The notes: generated by a model from the letters alone, not told the origin. A stretch of 64,000 nt of DNA from Tolypeutes matacus (GCA_026826555.1 JAKSZT010021121.1:1124470-1188469), one strand, 5' to 3'. Positions 32,613 to 44,559 are shown, numbered from the stretch's first letter. Numbers and translations: made by a program.

Positions 32613-33261
32613 GGCTGAGATTCAGGCTTGTAGAGTAACCAGGGACCACGGGATCCCCAGAGGACCCCAACCCTGAGCAGTGAGGCCGTGGTCAGCTCCA
32701 GGTCCCCTGCTCCTTGTCATCGGCAGAATCACCTTCTCCCTGTCCCTCTCTTGCCTGACTTTTGGTTGCCTGTAGGTTATATTTTTGGTGGCTGTTAATA
32801 AAAATATAGGGCTGGGGAAAAAAAAGACTTCTAATAGAATTTTATTAAATGGCACTAGTTTAAAAATGTCTCGTAAAAAGTTAATTAATTTGGGATTTGG
32901 GGATGAAAGGCGTGATATAAATGTCAGTTATTATTATTACAATTTCAGCCTCACGCTTATGCTCTTGATCCAGCCCCTGATCTGGAGTTTCTCCTACTCC
33001 TGGGGATTGGCGGCTCCTCTGAAAAGCCGGAGGCAAATTTGAGCTTTGGTGGGGGTCCACAGTGGGGGTGTGTGCGAGAGGACCCTGCCAAGTTCCGCTG
33101 TCCTGCCTTTTCATCTGGGGCGATGCGAGGCTTTGAGAGCTAGTGGCCCTGATGCAGTCCGAGAGCTGTTCTGAGCAGGATGGTCTTGGCACTCTGGGGA
33201 GCTCCTGGCTGCAGCAGCCAGGAATATCAAGGTCATGCACTTAGCCCGAGCCTGCCACGGA
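32613..33261. other. unassigned, with an ancient-repeat-like tail at 32885-32940
   Basis: 32890-32940 reads 'ggcgtgatataaatgtcagt' followed by ATT repeats, which resembles the 'ggcgctatataaat...attatt' ending of very old LINE/SINE families. The rest is not recognised. Confidence 0.3.
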
Positions 33262-33352
33262 ATCCTGGGACATTAGGGCTGTCGAGGCTCCCAGAGATTG
33301 TAGCCCACTCTCATTTTACAGAGGGGGGAACCCAAGGTCACACAGCAAGTTA
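33262..33352 (-). repeat. MIR-like SINE fragment
   Basis: 'actctcattttacagagggg' followed by aacccaaggtcacacagcaa is the reversed MIR core. Confidence 0.7.
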
Positions 33353-33985
33353 ATTAAATTTATGGAGAAAAAGGCAGTGAAAGCAATTAGTGATAGGGAG
33401 CATTGGGGGAGGGGGCTTTAAAAGAAAAGGTTCAGGCAATTTATTGGCGACAAGTCCAGAAAATGTTTTCCAAGGAAACTGGGAGTTCTGGGACTTGACT
33501 AGAGTTCATGGAGACAGGCAGCCCTTCTCTCCTACGAGACATGGCACCTTCATTCCCCCAGCTGCAGACACTGTACCGAGAGGGAGGGACTCCAGACCTG
33601 ACCCAGTGTGTAATTACTTAGGCGAGGTGGGGGGCACGCTGGGATGTTAATCACGTTTATGCATAGATTACTAGCCAAGGAGAGAGTATCTGTGCACTTT
33701 GGTTTCCTCGTCTCTGAAGCATAAAAATGGACCTCTCAAAGATGTGGTGGTGGTAGTGGGGGGGCAAGGTAGAAGAGTGGGTATTCGCGTGCTGTGTGGA
33801 TGGCAGCGTGCGCGCGTGGAGTTCACTCTCTGGGATTAACCTGAGCTCACCCAGCTGAAAGGGAGGCCAGCGGGTGCCTGTTCCCTGTACAGAAGTCCTG
33901 ACTAGATGCTCGTTTCCAGTGATGAGACCCCCTCACTCCTTCCCCCCAGCCTGTTCTGATGTCTGCCTCCTTTTACCTTTCCTTG
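33353..33985. other. unassigned
   Basis: No repeat or gene recognised beyond a weak MIR-like patch at 33690-33730. Confidence 0.25.
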
Positions 33986-34213
33986 CTTCTTTGTTCTTTT
34001 TTGTTTGTTTGTTGAGATATCGGGGCGGAGGATTGAACCCTGGACCTCGTATGTGGGGAGCCGGTGCTCAATCACTGAACCACATCAGCTCCCCTGAGTT
34101 GGTTCCTTCGTTCGTTTGCTTGCTTGTTCTTTTGTTTTTAGGAGGCACTGGGACTGAGCCCGGGACCTCCCATGTGGGAAGCAGGCACTCAACCGCTTGA
34201 ACCACATCCTCTC
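33986..34213 (-). mobile_element. DAS-type SINE dimer with a single TSD
   Basis: Two reversed tRNA-like heads lie in tandem. One is at about 34020-34094 ('cggaggattgaaccctggac', 'gaaccacatcagctcccc') and one at about 34141-34215 ('gggactgagcccgggacctc', 'gaaccacatcctctccct'). A T-rich linker separates them. One 10-bp direct repeat, cctttccttg, brackets the pair at 33976-33985 and 34214-34223, so both monomers were inserted together. Dimeric DAS subfamilies are known in armadillo. Confidence 0.82.
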
Positions 34214-34484
34214 CCTTTCCTTGGTTTTTTTATCCTTGTTCTCCTTTGGGGATTACCTAGAAGGCCTCTTCCCTCAACCCCTTTCTGACGGAGGCACACT
34301 GTTAGCCCTTATTGCTGTTCACTGAACTCATGTACATGGAAGGTTTACAAAGGGGCTCGGAGAACAGGAAAGGTTTGGAGATCGAAGGAAGCAAGCATAT
34401 ACCCATTTTTCTCTCTCGGCAAAGAATCTGTCTCGGGGCCTTTTAGCGAATCCTTATGCATCGATTGGTTGGGATTGGCCAAGA

Positions 34485-34705
34485 GTGGGTTACGGCCATG
34501 AATTTTGGAGTCAGAGCAGGATTTGAACTTGATCTCCTCCATTTGAGCAAAATACTGAATCTCAGTCATTCTCAGTTTCTCCATCTGTGTAATCGAGATA
34601 CGATACTCTCATATCACAGCGTTATTGTAGGGATTAAGTGGGGTAATATGTCTGAAGTACTTATATACTGCCAGACACAAAGTAAATCCTCATTTGGAGC
34701 AAATA
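34485..34705 (+). repeat. MIR SINE, nearly full length
   Basis: 'ggagtcagagcaggatttga', 'ttctcagtttctccatctgt', 'tattgtagggattaagtggg' and 'ctgccagacacaaagtaaat' are MIR landmarks in order. Confidence 0.8.
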
Positions 34706-34751
34706 ATTATAGCACACTCATGGTACTCATTTCCATATGACACCATTGCAG

Positions 34752-34860
34752 CCTTCCTAGATAGCAAGTTCCTTGAAATGTCCATCTTTTTTTATCACTT
34801 GTATCCCCAACGTCCAGTATAGGGCTTGACACATGGTAGGGCCTCTTAAATGACAGTGGA
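34752..34860 (+). repeat. L2 LINE 3' end
   Basis: 'tagcaagttccttgaaatgt', 'cttgtatccccaacgtccag' and 'gcttgacacatggtagggcc' form the L2 terminus. Confidence 0.7.
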
Positions 34861-35924
34861 ACTGAACCGAATTGAGAGTTGAGGCCTGTGGCTTATGAAA
34901 CTGAGTCAGGCCCGCTGGGGCTCCTGCTTGGCCAGGCCTGTTGCGTCTCCCTGGCTGTTCTCTGAGGCAGGTGCAGCCTTGCTGTGGAGGCTTCTGAGCA
35001 GTTACAAGGTCTCCCAGCCTTAGAACGTGGAAGCAGCCAATGATTGCCCTGGCTAGAAAAACAAGTGCTGCAGCTCTATTTTTATGCTTTGTTATAAATA
35101 AAACTTTTACTCTATTTCCCTGCTCTCTCTCCATACCCCTCCCCAAGGAAACCACAGCTGCCCCAGGCTGTTCACGTCCTTCAGATTGAGGGCCTGGAAG
35201 AATGCGGGGGAGAAGGGTGAGTCCAGAATGTACCTCTGCCACCATCTTGTTGCTCTTGACAAAGAGTGTCAAAATGGCAGCTTGTTTTTCCCTCGGTCAA
35301 TGGCAGAGCCGGGCAGATTGCATGGAACGAGATGCTGTTGGTCTCTCTAGGAATAGAGCAGCCCCCCCTCTCACGCCTTTATTGGATTTCAGTGATTCTT
35401 TCTGCTCTGGGTCATACATGCAGTACAACATCATAAGCAGAGCAGTGGAATTTTTGTTCCCTTTGTACTGAGAACCTCAAGCACGCGCCATTGCCATTGT
35501 CAACCCTGAATGGGGAAATTCAGAAAACCCAGCAGAACAGATTTCTCCCAGGCAGCCCTGAAAATCAGAATGTGACACTTAGTTCTGCAAGCTAGTCAAA
35601 AGGTGGCAGTGGGTGAAGAAAGCAGAGACGGCCTTTCCTAACTCCATGGCACCTGAGTGAGTTCTTCGCCTGGAAATCCAAATATTGCATCTTTCTGTGG
35701 ATTTTGTCAGGGCCTTGAAGATGGCAAGCTCTGGCCTCACAGTTTTGTACTTGTGGGTCAGAGGAGATGTGTAGCTGGGGGAATCAGAAGGTTCCAGAAG
35801 GTTTGAGAAAAAATCTGGAGGTCCTGTCCTCTGACCCAGAAGTTAATATGTTTCTTACTTACTTACTTACTACCAATCTGGTAGTTGCCAGTTACTCAGC
35901 ACCTCCTTTGTGCAGTTCACCCAT
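34861..35924. other. unassigned
   Basis: No gene or repeat recognised. A short (TTAC)n tract lies at about 35855-35870. The 171-codon minus frame at 34757-35272 crosses an L2 end and has no domain. Confidence 0.3.
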
Positions 35925-36075
35925 CCACTTAATTCTGAGGGCCTCCTATGTGTCAGGCATTATGCTGGGAGCCATCTGGGCAGGGCTGAGCAGAATGGAG
36001 TCCCTGGCATAGTGGGGGTTAGAGGTGCGATGACTGCAGAAAGCAGTGCTGGTAATAAGAGGGAGAAAGCTGTGC
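35925..36075 (-). repeat. L2 LINE 3' end, antisense
   Basis: 'cctcctatgtgtcaggcatt' followed by atgctgggagccat resembles the antisense L2 end. Confidence 0.5.
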
Positions 36076-36144
36076 TCCCTACGATGCAGTGTGTACCAGT
36101 GTCAGATCTATTAGATGGGGTTGGTAGCTTTGCACTTACTTGCT

Positions 36145-36290
36145 AGGTTTTGGAACTAGGAGGAAGCTATGAGATCGTCTGTTCTCCCCCTTCCCAAGAT
36201 AGGAAACTGAGGGACAGTGGGAGAATTGATCTCTGCATACAGAGATAAGGCTTGAATGCAGGCTTCCCGATCTCCAGGCCAGATGTTGTT
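36145..36290 (-). repeat. MIR-like SINE, antisense
   Basis: 'gataggaaactgagggacag' and aaggcttgaatgcaggcttc resemble the reversed MIR core and head. Confidence 0.55.
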
Positions 36291-37179
36291 CCTGAATCGA
36301 ATGGAGTGATGGAGGGGAAGACCCTGGAGTGGACAAGGCATGGCATTAGCCATAATGGTACGTGAGATTGCCTTGCCTTTGACTTCTCCATTGGAGCTTA
36401 ACTTCTCCCTCGTGGAGGTGGCTTCTGGTTATTTACAAAATTGCTTCATGGAACATCTCCATTGCTGTCCAAATGCAAGGAATGGGTCTTCAAGATGGAA
36501 GTCCTGCCATTCAGTGGGGTCGGAGGTGGAATGTATCCTGTGATGTAAAGAGAGCTTTTCTCTCCTTCACCCCTTTCTTCTCTGTGGTCTGGAGACAAGA
36601 CTTGCTTGTACAGTCTCTTAAAGGCATTTGGTTCTTCCTCATGGCTGTTTCTTCTGTACCCCCACCACATGGCCTTCCACCTTGAATGCCTCTCTTGTCA
36701 AGGTGCTCACTACCTCTCTCAGTTGCACTTGTTTCATGGGCAAGAATGTTCCTCTTCATTTTGAGCTCAGAGCTACCTCCCTCTGACCTCTGTCCCCAGG
36801 GTCCCAGAACCCTATGCTCCTCTCTGCCCAGGGCCACCATCCTAGAGGCAAGTGCAGGTCTCTGGGCCCTGACTCCCAATCTCTCAGCTGCTACCACACC
36901 CTCTCCACCTGGGAAAATACTGTTCACCGATGTCTAAGTGTGTCATTGCCAATGATAATACTGAGGTTCCAAAACCAAGGGCCTTTCTAGGATCGTTTCC
37001 TGATTAATTAGGTCAGTGTCTCCAAAATCAATTTCCAGAGAAGTCATGCCGCCTGGTAGTGCTGTTCCCCGCCCAGCTGGGCACAGGAGCCGGCGCGGGT
37101 GAGAGGCAATTCCCTGGCCTCTGATGCAGGCCTCGTCTCTACCTGGTAAGAAAGTCATGTTACACCTCTCTTCTGTGAT
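36291..37179. other. unassigned
   Basis: No assigned repeat. 36600-36930 is pyrimidine-leaning with several overlapping frames and no domain. Confidence 0.25.
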
Positions 37180-37385
37180 TATCCTGACTTTTTATTTTAT
37201 CTGCCCCCTCCCCCCCATCTTCCATTAAACCCCCGTAGATCCTGCTTCAAACAGGCAATTAGACTAACAACGTAATTATATCCCTCAATGCTAATTGTAA
37301 CTGGCTTAGGGGAAAAACAAAGAGAAAAGAGGCTTCAAAATCTCTGGAAGCGAAAAGCCGCTGTTATAATTTCCAGGTATTCCTT
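37180..37385. other. AT-rich candidate conserved non-coding element
   Basis: Repeat-poor stretch with clustered TAAT/ATTA cores ('gcaattagactaacaacgta', attatatccc, 'tgctaattgtaac'), a pattern often seen in homeodomain-bound enhancers. This is inference from composition only. Confidence 0.3.
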
Positions 37386-37774
37386 GTGCCCATGTTTCTT
37401 TGAGAGCCCTGGTTGCTGGCAGGCTGGTGTCTCCACTGGTGTAGCCTTGCCATGGGCCCGTAGCGCCCTTAGGACGCTGCAGGCCTGGCATCTGAGCCTG
37501 CCTCGTGGGCACTCTCTGTCCATGTCACCTGCGCTTTCCTGCCTCTCTCTGCTCTGGCTCTGCTGTCTCTTCTCCAGGAGCCATTGTGGGCGCTGAGCAG
37601 GGGCCACGTCACAGAGGATAAGGGGTAGTTGAAGCTTTGAAAGACCTAACAAGCCTACAGGTGCAGGTTGTTGCATCGGAGGGGCCTTGAATGGAGGCAG
37701 GAAAGCCTGTGAGGAGTATTTTGAGGGAGACCTAGTTCTGACCTGGGGTAAACCTCCTGCCCTGTTGGGGATGG
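37386..37774. other. unassigned
   Basis: GC-richer. Frames occur on both strands without domains. Confidence 0.25.
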
Positions 37775-37928
37775 ACTAGCTTTGTGACCCCAGGGAGGTC
37801 GTTTAGCTTCTTTGAGCCTCTCTTGCTTCCCAGATTAAAGTGAGGGTATTCTATTTACTTTTCTAGGTTGTGGGACAAATCAGAAGTAAACTCTATAAAG
37901 GTTCTTGCTCAGTGATTGACATAGGCAC
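37775..37928 (+). repeat. MIR SINE
   Basis: 'gggaggtcgtttagcttctt', 'tgagcctctcttgcttccca' and 'aggttcttgctcagtgattg' follow the MIR centre and 3' half. Confidence 0.65.
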
Positions 37929-37929
37929 C

Positions 37930-38095
37930 AAAGCAGTATTTCTGAAAAGGAAGCATGTATCAGTGTGACCTGGAGAGTTTTTTCCCTCAAAATACACATA
38001 CCTGTCTCCCATCAACTCCAGCATTTCCGGAGGTAGGGGACCCAGGCACTTGTCCCTTCTTGGGGTCACAGTAGTACACGGTGGCTTTCCAGGTA
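37930..38095 (+). mobile_element. MER5A-like hAT relic
   Basis: 'gtatcagtgtgacctggaga' followed by gttttttccctc, then 'tctcccatcaactccagcat' and 'gaggtaggggacccaggcac', resembles a decayed MER5A (cousin of hAT-Charlie). Ends are poorly preserved. Confidence 0.5.
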
Positions 38096-38889
38096 TCATG
38101 ACTTTTCCCATGTTTGGAGCCTGTGTCCCTGACTTTGGCCTTATAGCCTCAGGAGAACACGCGTGGTTCTGCACCGCCTTCCTTTCTCTGAGAGTGGAGT
38201 TTCCCAGTTTAACTATCGAGCTTGCCAACAACATTTCCCTTGAGCCCCTTCAAAGCTTTGAGTGGAGACTTTCCCATCTTTCAGACAGCGATGAGCTGAG
38301 ACGCATACTTTCAGCAAATGTTTTCCAGCTTTTGTGGCACCAAGTTTGGGCCATACAGTGCCAGGTATTGCCTGGGAGAGGGCATTTTTATTAAAATTTC
38401 CATTAACTTTTTTTTTTTTTTAAGCCAGTGAGCAATTTATAGATTCATTAACTTTTTACTACTTTTGTGAAGCTAGGGAGTGGGGAATAAAGGAAATGAA
38501 ATATTTGGTCTGCAACAGTTCACTAAAAAATGGTGGCCCTTAAATATGGAGGAGAAGAAGCTGGGTAATCAGGGCTGACCTGAAGAAAGCAGTGTTAGGA
38601 AGTGCTGGGATCTTCCAGGATTCAGTACTAGAATATCCAGGCAGGGAGCAACCCTTCCTCCCACTCCATTGAGTAGCTGATTCATCCTTTTGCTTGTGGC
38701 CCCTGATTTTATATTCTCCTGGTGGCTTTCTGTCTGTCTACTCTCTGATGACACACTTCCTGCATGGAGCTCACCACCTCTGGGACAGCCCATGACTTTG
38801 TGGATAAACTCTAACTCTCTGGATGTATTTCTTTACATTGAGTTGAAATCTGACTCCTTAATGTCTCTCATTTCATTTCCTTTTGGGGG
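38096..38889. other. unassigned
   Basis: No gene or repeat recognised. A T-run is at 38409-38420. Confidence 0.25.
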
Positions 38890-39062
38890 GAAGAGGTATG
38901 GTATGGTGGTGGAGTATATGGCTTTAGAGCCAGACAAGCTTGGGTTCAAATCCCGTCCCTGCTGCTTTGTGACTTTGGGTGTGTGGCTTCACCACTCTGA
39001 ACCTGTTTCTTTATATAATCATATTAGTAATAGGAGCTCTGGGAAGGGATTCAAGAACTCCT
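38890..39062 (+). repeat. MIR SINE
   Basis: 'ggctttagagccagacaagc', 'ttgggttcaaatcccgtccc' and 'tgtgactttgggtgtgtggc' give the MIR head, B-box region and core. Confidence 0.85.
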
Positions 39063-39244
39063 GAAAAAGTGTCAATAATCTTCTTTACCTCACACTTAAG
39101 TAGGGAGGATAAATCCACATGGTTCACTGGAGATGCTTGACCTCATTCACATTCCCAACTGTGCCATGTGGTTGGAGTGCTCATCTCTAGACATTCTCAA
39201 TTGGGTTCACTTCCCTCCGTCAGCAGAGCACTGAGGAAAGAACC

Positions 39245-39410
39245 ACAAGCAGGGCACTTGATGTTGGGCAAGTCACTTCACCTCTCAGGACCTCAGTTTT
39301 CCCAGTTGTAAAGTCCTAGCTGATGGGGATGTTGAATGAAAATGAACATATTTAATGAGCCCTTTAGAGGAGCTGGCTTCTAGTAGCATCTCAATACATA
39401 CTAGCCAGTC
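39245..39410 (+). repeat. MIR SINE
   Basis: 'gttgggcaagtcacttcacc', 'tctcaggacctcagttttcc' and 'gtagcatctcaatacatact' follow MIR. Confidence 0.75.
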
Positions 39411-39924
39411 ATATGGCTATTGTGGTTGCAACTACATACAATATAAAAATGTCTGGGGTCTACCCTACTAAAAAGGCAATAGGCTTAGAGGACACCTCTC
39501 CCAAGAGAAAATCTTAGTGCTTAAAGGTCATTTAAAGGTCATCTTGTCCAGCTTCCCAGTGGAACATGAGTGACGTGATGGCTTGAGCCATTAGTGGATG
39601 GTGTGGACCATGGTGCAGGTTCCCGTAGAGTCATGGGTCTTCAGTCTGGAGTAGTGTGGGATCCAGGGATGTCACCTAGTTCCAATATTTGTCTTTATCA
39701 GTGTGCAGCATGAGGATTTTAAATTAGAATGAATTCCTCAAAAGTAGTAATGATAGAAATCTAAGCAGGAAGAAAGTGGGGAAAATAATCATTCATTTTT
39801 GAGCCATCCAAGGCCAAGTGCTTTTGGGGATGCTATTTGTGTCCATGTGGTATTTGTTAATATAAATGTTATATGAAGTTATATATATGTAAAGTTTTGA
39901 TTCATTCTTGTCATTTCACTTTAG
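39411..39924. other. unassigned
   Basis: A short 'aaaggtcatcttgtccag' phrase at 39534-39552 hints at another MIR-related remnant. The rest is not recognised. Confidence 0.3.
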
Positions 39925-40150
39925 CATTTTTCATGCCACCCTCCACCATTCACGAGCATCCATTCTAATGACTGTGTGTGAAATAGGTATTTGTTTACAT
40001 TGTTGTGCATACAGGTTATTCTCGATTTTTTGTTATAAATAATGCAGTGGACATCTTCGTGCATGAAACCTTTTTGTTCTTTTGTGCAATATTTGTAGAA
40101 TTTGTTCTCCAAAGTAGAACTGCAGAGTCAACGGATGTGAGAATTGGTAA
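39925..40150 (-). repeat. antisense L1 fragment
   Basis: 'tttgttataaataatgcagt' and 'ccaaagtagaactgcagagt' resemble the antisense L1 3' end ('agtagaattgctgggtcaaa'). It is short and old. Confidence 0.55.
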
Positions 40151-40894
40151 GGCTGTTGTGATGGTGTCAAGTGGAAATTAGAGAAAGGTGGCAGTAGCTG
40201 TGACAGCTGGGACCACCCAGCTGCTTTGGAGATGCTTGTAGAAAAACCCTGCTTGGGAGAGTTGACATGTAGCCACAGCATTGCCTCCTCATCCTATGAC
40301 TTAGCTGATTTTTGTAACTACTGAACTGAAAGACTTTGGGCCATGCCGCGAAGTGATGACTGGGATATTAATTTTTGCATGCCAGACAGAAAGTATGTAT
40401 TTAATACCAGTGTTTGCAGAGACCCTCCACCCCAACCACTGGGCATGGCAAAAGAGCAGTGAAGCTAGCACCTGTTAAGGGAACTTACGTATGACCTTGG
40501 GCACCATTACTTCCCCTTCTGTGCCTTTCTTTTCCTACTGTATAACAGGCCTTCTGGTTCTTTGATGAGAAAGTACTGTATTTTGTAAACTTAAAAGGAT
40601 TCACCAACAAAGTAATTCAGGAAGGGAAGTTTGAGCCTATCCGTGAAAGCACAGGGGAGGCCAGTGCTTTCTGAGATTTCTAAGGACCATACAGCTTCTT
40701 CAAGTGTCGCCTTTTAACTAAGCCATATGACTCTCTAGAACTTTCCATTTGGAATTAAAGTTAGGCATTTTCTGTGTGCCAGTGCTTTGGTTGTGAAATT
40801 GGCTATCTATTGATATGGTGGCGGATTAGCTTTATTTTTAAAATGCGTTTCATGGCAAATGGAGAAACAGTAACGATGGTAACGATGAAGAAAA
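40151..40894. other. unassigned
   Basis: No gene or repeat recognised. Confidence 0.25.
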
Positions 40895-40957
40895 TGGTAG
40901 CCGTTACTTACCTTGCACTTACTCTCTGCTAGGCACTATTTTAAGTGCCTCACCTTT
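40895..40957 (-). repeat. MIR fragment, antisense
   Basis: 'cttgcacttactctctgcta' then ggcactattttaagtgcctc is the reversed MIR 3' end. A T-run interrupts it. Confidence 0.65.
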
Positions 40958-41069
40958 TTTTTTTTTCCCTCACTTTTAAAATTTTTTAAATGCCTTACTT
41001 TTATTAACTAATTTTATCATTTGGTGATTTCATTATGCCAGCTCATTTCAGGAAAGAGAAGCAAGGCAT

Positions 41070-41270
41070 GGGTCTTGGAAAGGGAGAATGCAAAGGGACG
41101 GAGCTTGCTGTTTGTCATCCTTGCCAGTGACTGTGACTTTGGGCAAAGTCATTTAACCTCCACTTCCCCTTTTTTGAAATGGAAATCATGACTCCTGCCT
41201 CGTGAAGGGTTAAGTGAAGCAATGAATGTAAAACTCCCATCAATCACTAACCATGTGGGGCATTGATAGA
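41070..41270 (+). repeat. MIR SINE
   Basis: 'gtgactgtgactttgggcaa', 'agtcatttaacctccacttc' and 'gaaatggaaatcatgactcc' follow MIR. Confidence 0.75.
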
Positions 41271-42249
41271 ATATGTGATTCCTGCTTTACCCCAGACTCA
41301 GGCTTCTGGGAACCTGAATCATCTTCTCCTTTTCAGGATGCTGCGTAGATGCCGTCTGTGTGGCTGGGCTGTCGGGTGAGCACTGGGGACTCCAAAGGCT
41401 TGGCCCCTGCCTGGGGAAGATATATGGTCCAGCTGGGAGGGCAGGTCATAAAAAGATGACTGAATGTACCAGATGGTTGATCAATACCGATTGAATGGCT
41501 CAGGCAGTAAGTGCCTGGGGGAGGTGGGAATGGAGCCTTAAAGGAAGGGGAAAGGCCTTTCTTTCTTTACAGCATATAATCTGGAATGGAGCCTTCAGCA
41601 AAAACCAGGACTAAGAGCTTCACAGGGTTGTATCTGTGCCTCTGTTGGAAGGAACACTCCTCTTGCCTTTTATCTGGTTCAAAAAGCAGCAACAAAAAAC
41701 TTCCTTTGTGGATTTGGATCCCAAATGTGCTTGAAGGTGGAAAGTTCTAGGGCCCTGGGAGTGTTTGTCTCCCTCAGTCAGCTCAGCTTGCTTCAGACTC
41801 TGGTACCTCAGAGCCTCTTCCCTAATCCCCATAAGCGTAGCATATGAAGTCTGGTCAAGCGGTGGTTTCTGGAGTGTCCACTGGACGATGGTTGGGAGCC
41901 ACTAGCCTTCCACAATACAAGTTCTCTATCAACAGTAGATTCTCAGTAAAGGCTGGAAGTGGAAATATTCTGGAGGGCCAGCCAAGCATCTCACTTGCTG
42001 GAGGACTGGGACCAGATCACTAGGCTTCCATTTCTCAGATTTTCAAGTTCCTTTCAGTTCTGAGCTATGATTACCCTGAGTGGTGCAGGGCATGATGGCA
42101 TTCAAGGGCAGATAGCCCTGGCCTGTGAGAAAGTCACAATCCAAATGGGGAAGCTAGACTCAGATGGACCCCAAACTCCTGGTGAGCTGTGCAGGACACT
42201 GTCATCAGATAGCTTCTGTCCTCCAGGAATTTCCCACCTGAGCTGATCA
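41271..42249. other. unassigned, weak L2 traces
   Basis: 41385-41520 weakly resembles antisense L2. No coding feature. Confidence 0.25.
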
Positions 42250-42730
42250 GCTGCTGGTTTGACCTTAGATCCATCCCTCCCTTTGCCTTGCTGTGCTCTG
42301 CATCACAAGGAACCCCATTTCCCAGGCTTCCTTGCTCTCTGGCCTTTGAGTAGTTTAGTAGCTAGTAGGATGTATAGACAGGAAGGTGCAAGGAAGGCGG
42401 AAGCCTGGGATATTTCTCCCCACTCCTTCACTGCCTCGTGTTATTTCCTGTGTAATTCCAGCCCCCCCCCCCCGGTTCCATTCCCATTGGGCAGCCCCTG
42501 CCATTATTTTAGCTCCCCTTGGACAACCCCAACTTCTGGTAACATCATCTTTATCTCTCCAAGCCTAAAGGTGGTAGCAGCAGCTCTCTAATATGCTAAT
42601 CCCTGGTTCCTGTCTGTCTTCTGTTTGGCTCCTCCCCTCTTTCATCACTTGTATAACCAAATCCCTGTATTAAACCTCCTCCATTTAAAAGACCTAGAGT
42701 GACTTCTGTCTTTCTGGCCCAGACCCTGAA
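42250..42730. repeat. ancient interspersed repeat, class not assigned
   Basis: 'caggcttccttgctctctgg', 'caacttctggtaacatcatc', 'gcctaaaggtggtagcagca' and 'ccctgtattaaacctcctcc' resemble a repeat I have seen across mammals but cannot name with certainty. A C-run of 12 lies at about 42464-42475. Confidence 0.4.
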
Positions 42731-43789
42731 GGACTTACCACCCAAATCATCCTCTTGGCATTTGAATGGTCCTTTCAGCCTAAATGTTCCCCTGGAAGCC
42801 ATTGTAAAGTCATGGCTGTGTTAATGAATTTTGGGTACCAAAGACACCAGATATTTTTTTTCCCTTTCCCCTGCAAATGAAAACAGAATTGTAGAATTAT
42901 TTCAAAATAGCCTGGCTGTCTAGATTTCTCAGCAGGCGCCCATTGGCATGTGTAAAATTACAATCTTCCTTTCCTTCATGGGCCTCATTTTTTTTTTTTT
43001 AATGGATGACTTCTTCCTTTCCAACTGTGAGAGGAACTATTTTGATTTTGCAAAAATTCATGCAGTCATTCTCCCCTCCCCCCATTTGCCTGGGCTTTTG
43101 ATCTTGTGATATATTTATAGAGATTGTGGTTGGCTGACCAGGAGTTATTTTGCAATGGGAGTTTGTAAGATTTCTACTTTGAGCTTGTGTTCCAGCCTTT
43201 TCTTTCTTTAAAAAACTCAAACTCTTTCCTAGAACTCTACTTTGCCCTTCTGTAATTATTTCTCTTTCAATCCCAATGTAAGCCCTGTCTTTTACACATT
43301 TTTTTTTTTCCTGTCTGTATTTTGTCTCATGTTTTCTCTTTTTTGGTGTCTCTTTTTTACTTCAGATCTTAAAAGACTATAGCTCCTCCTTCACGTAGGA
43401 ATGTTTTTGTAATTGTGAATGTGGTGTCTGAAAAGATGGGTGCTTTCGGGGTCAGGAGACCTCAGCTTCTCCATCTGTGAAAGGAGGGAATCTGACTGGA
43501 TTAGAGGAGCAAGCATAGCTATGGACCCCAGCTATACTGCACTCACTGCAGGCATCAATAATCAATCTCAGCCCTCTTTCCCGCTGAACTCTGATGTGGC
43601 CCCAGAATCCTTCTCAACACATTGCTTCAGGCAGCCATTACTCATTGATTAGGATTGGCTCTTGGTAAACCTAAAAGGGTAACTTAAGTAAAACCTGTTG
43701 GTCATCCCTGGACTAGGTGATCCCCTAGACCCCACTGGCCATGACGGTTCTCTAGTATCGGCAGTGCAGTTCCTTTACATTTTATACCA
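42731..43789. other. unassigned
   Basis: AT-leaning up to 43420 with T-runs at 42990-43000 and 43300-43309. No gene or repeat recognised. Confidence 0.25.
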
Positions 43790-43995
43790 GTTGACTTTAT
43801 TAAGCCCCACCTGTATGCAGCACAGGCCTGGGTGCTGTTGCACCACAGAGGAGCCCTATAAAGCCAGCCGCCCTCGTGGAACATGTAGTTTGGTGGGAAG
43901 CAAGGCAGAAAAGAGTAGTGATGTTCCCAGGTGCCCCAGGAGTTGTCCCTGAGCCCTGAGTGGTCAGGGAAGCCTTCCTAGAGCAGGGCCTGGTG
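43790..43995 (-). repeat. L2 LINE 3' region, antisense
   Basis: 'gactttattaagccccacct' then gtatgcagcacaggcctggg is a decayed antisense L2 end. 'tggtcagggaagccttccta' at 43961-43980 fits further upstream in L2. Confidence 0.6.
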
Positions 43996-44049
43996 TCCAG
44001 CTGGTCAGGGCAGAGGCACAAGCAACAGGCTCAGTGAGTTTAGGGACCA

Positions 44050-44125
44050 GGAGGGATCATCTGGTCAGAATCCTCCACTTTATAGCTAGGGAAACTGAGA
44101 CTCGGAGGAACAAGGAGGCTTGTTT
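44050..44125 (-). repeat. MIR-like fragment, antisense
   Basis: 'ctagggaaactgagactcgg' with the preceding 'gatcatctggtcagaatcct' is a MIR-related core. Confidence 0.6.
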
Positions 44126-44194
44126 GAATTTTAATAAATGATAATTTATATAGCTAAAGTTTGCTAAATGACAAATCATAATACATGGTAAGTA

Positions 44195-44432
44195 CTCATT
44201 TTACTAATACTTATATAGCACTGACTGTGTGCCAGCCACTATTCTGAAAGCTTTACATAAATGGACTGATTTAGTCCTAAATAATCCTGCAGAGTGGGTA
44301 CTGTTATTATTCCCCTTCCACAGATGAGGCCCAGAGGGGTTAACCTAGTGTCCTGGCTTGTAAGTGGTAGAGCCGGGATTTGAGCCCAGGCCAGATAGTT
44401 CCAGATTCTATGCTGGAAACTGCTCTGCTAAA
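44195..44432 (-). repeat. MIR SINE, essentially full length
   Basis: 'ctgactgtgtgccagccact', 'attctgaaagctttacataa', 'tactgttattattccccttc', 'gtagagccgggatttgagcc' and 'gaaactgctctgcta' cover the reversed MIR from 3' end to head. Confidence 0.9.
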
Positions 44433-44559
44433 GAAACACTTCTTCCTGGGTGATGAGAATGTGGGGTTTGCTGATGTATTAATGGACTCACCACCATCAG
44501 TGTAATCGTAACGACCTCCCTGAGGTCCATGGCTCTGGGGTATCATTAGCACTGGCTGT

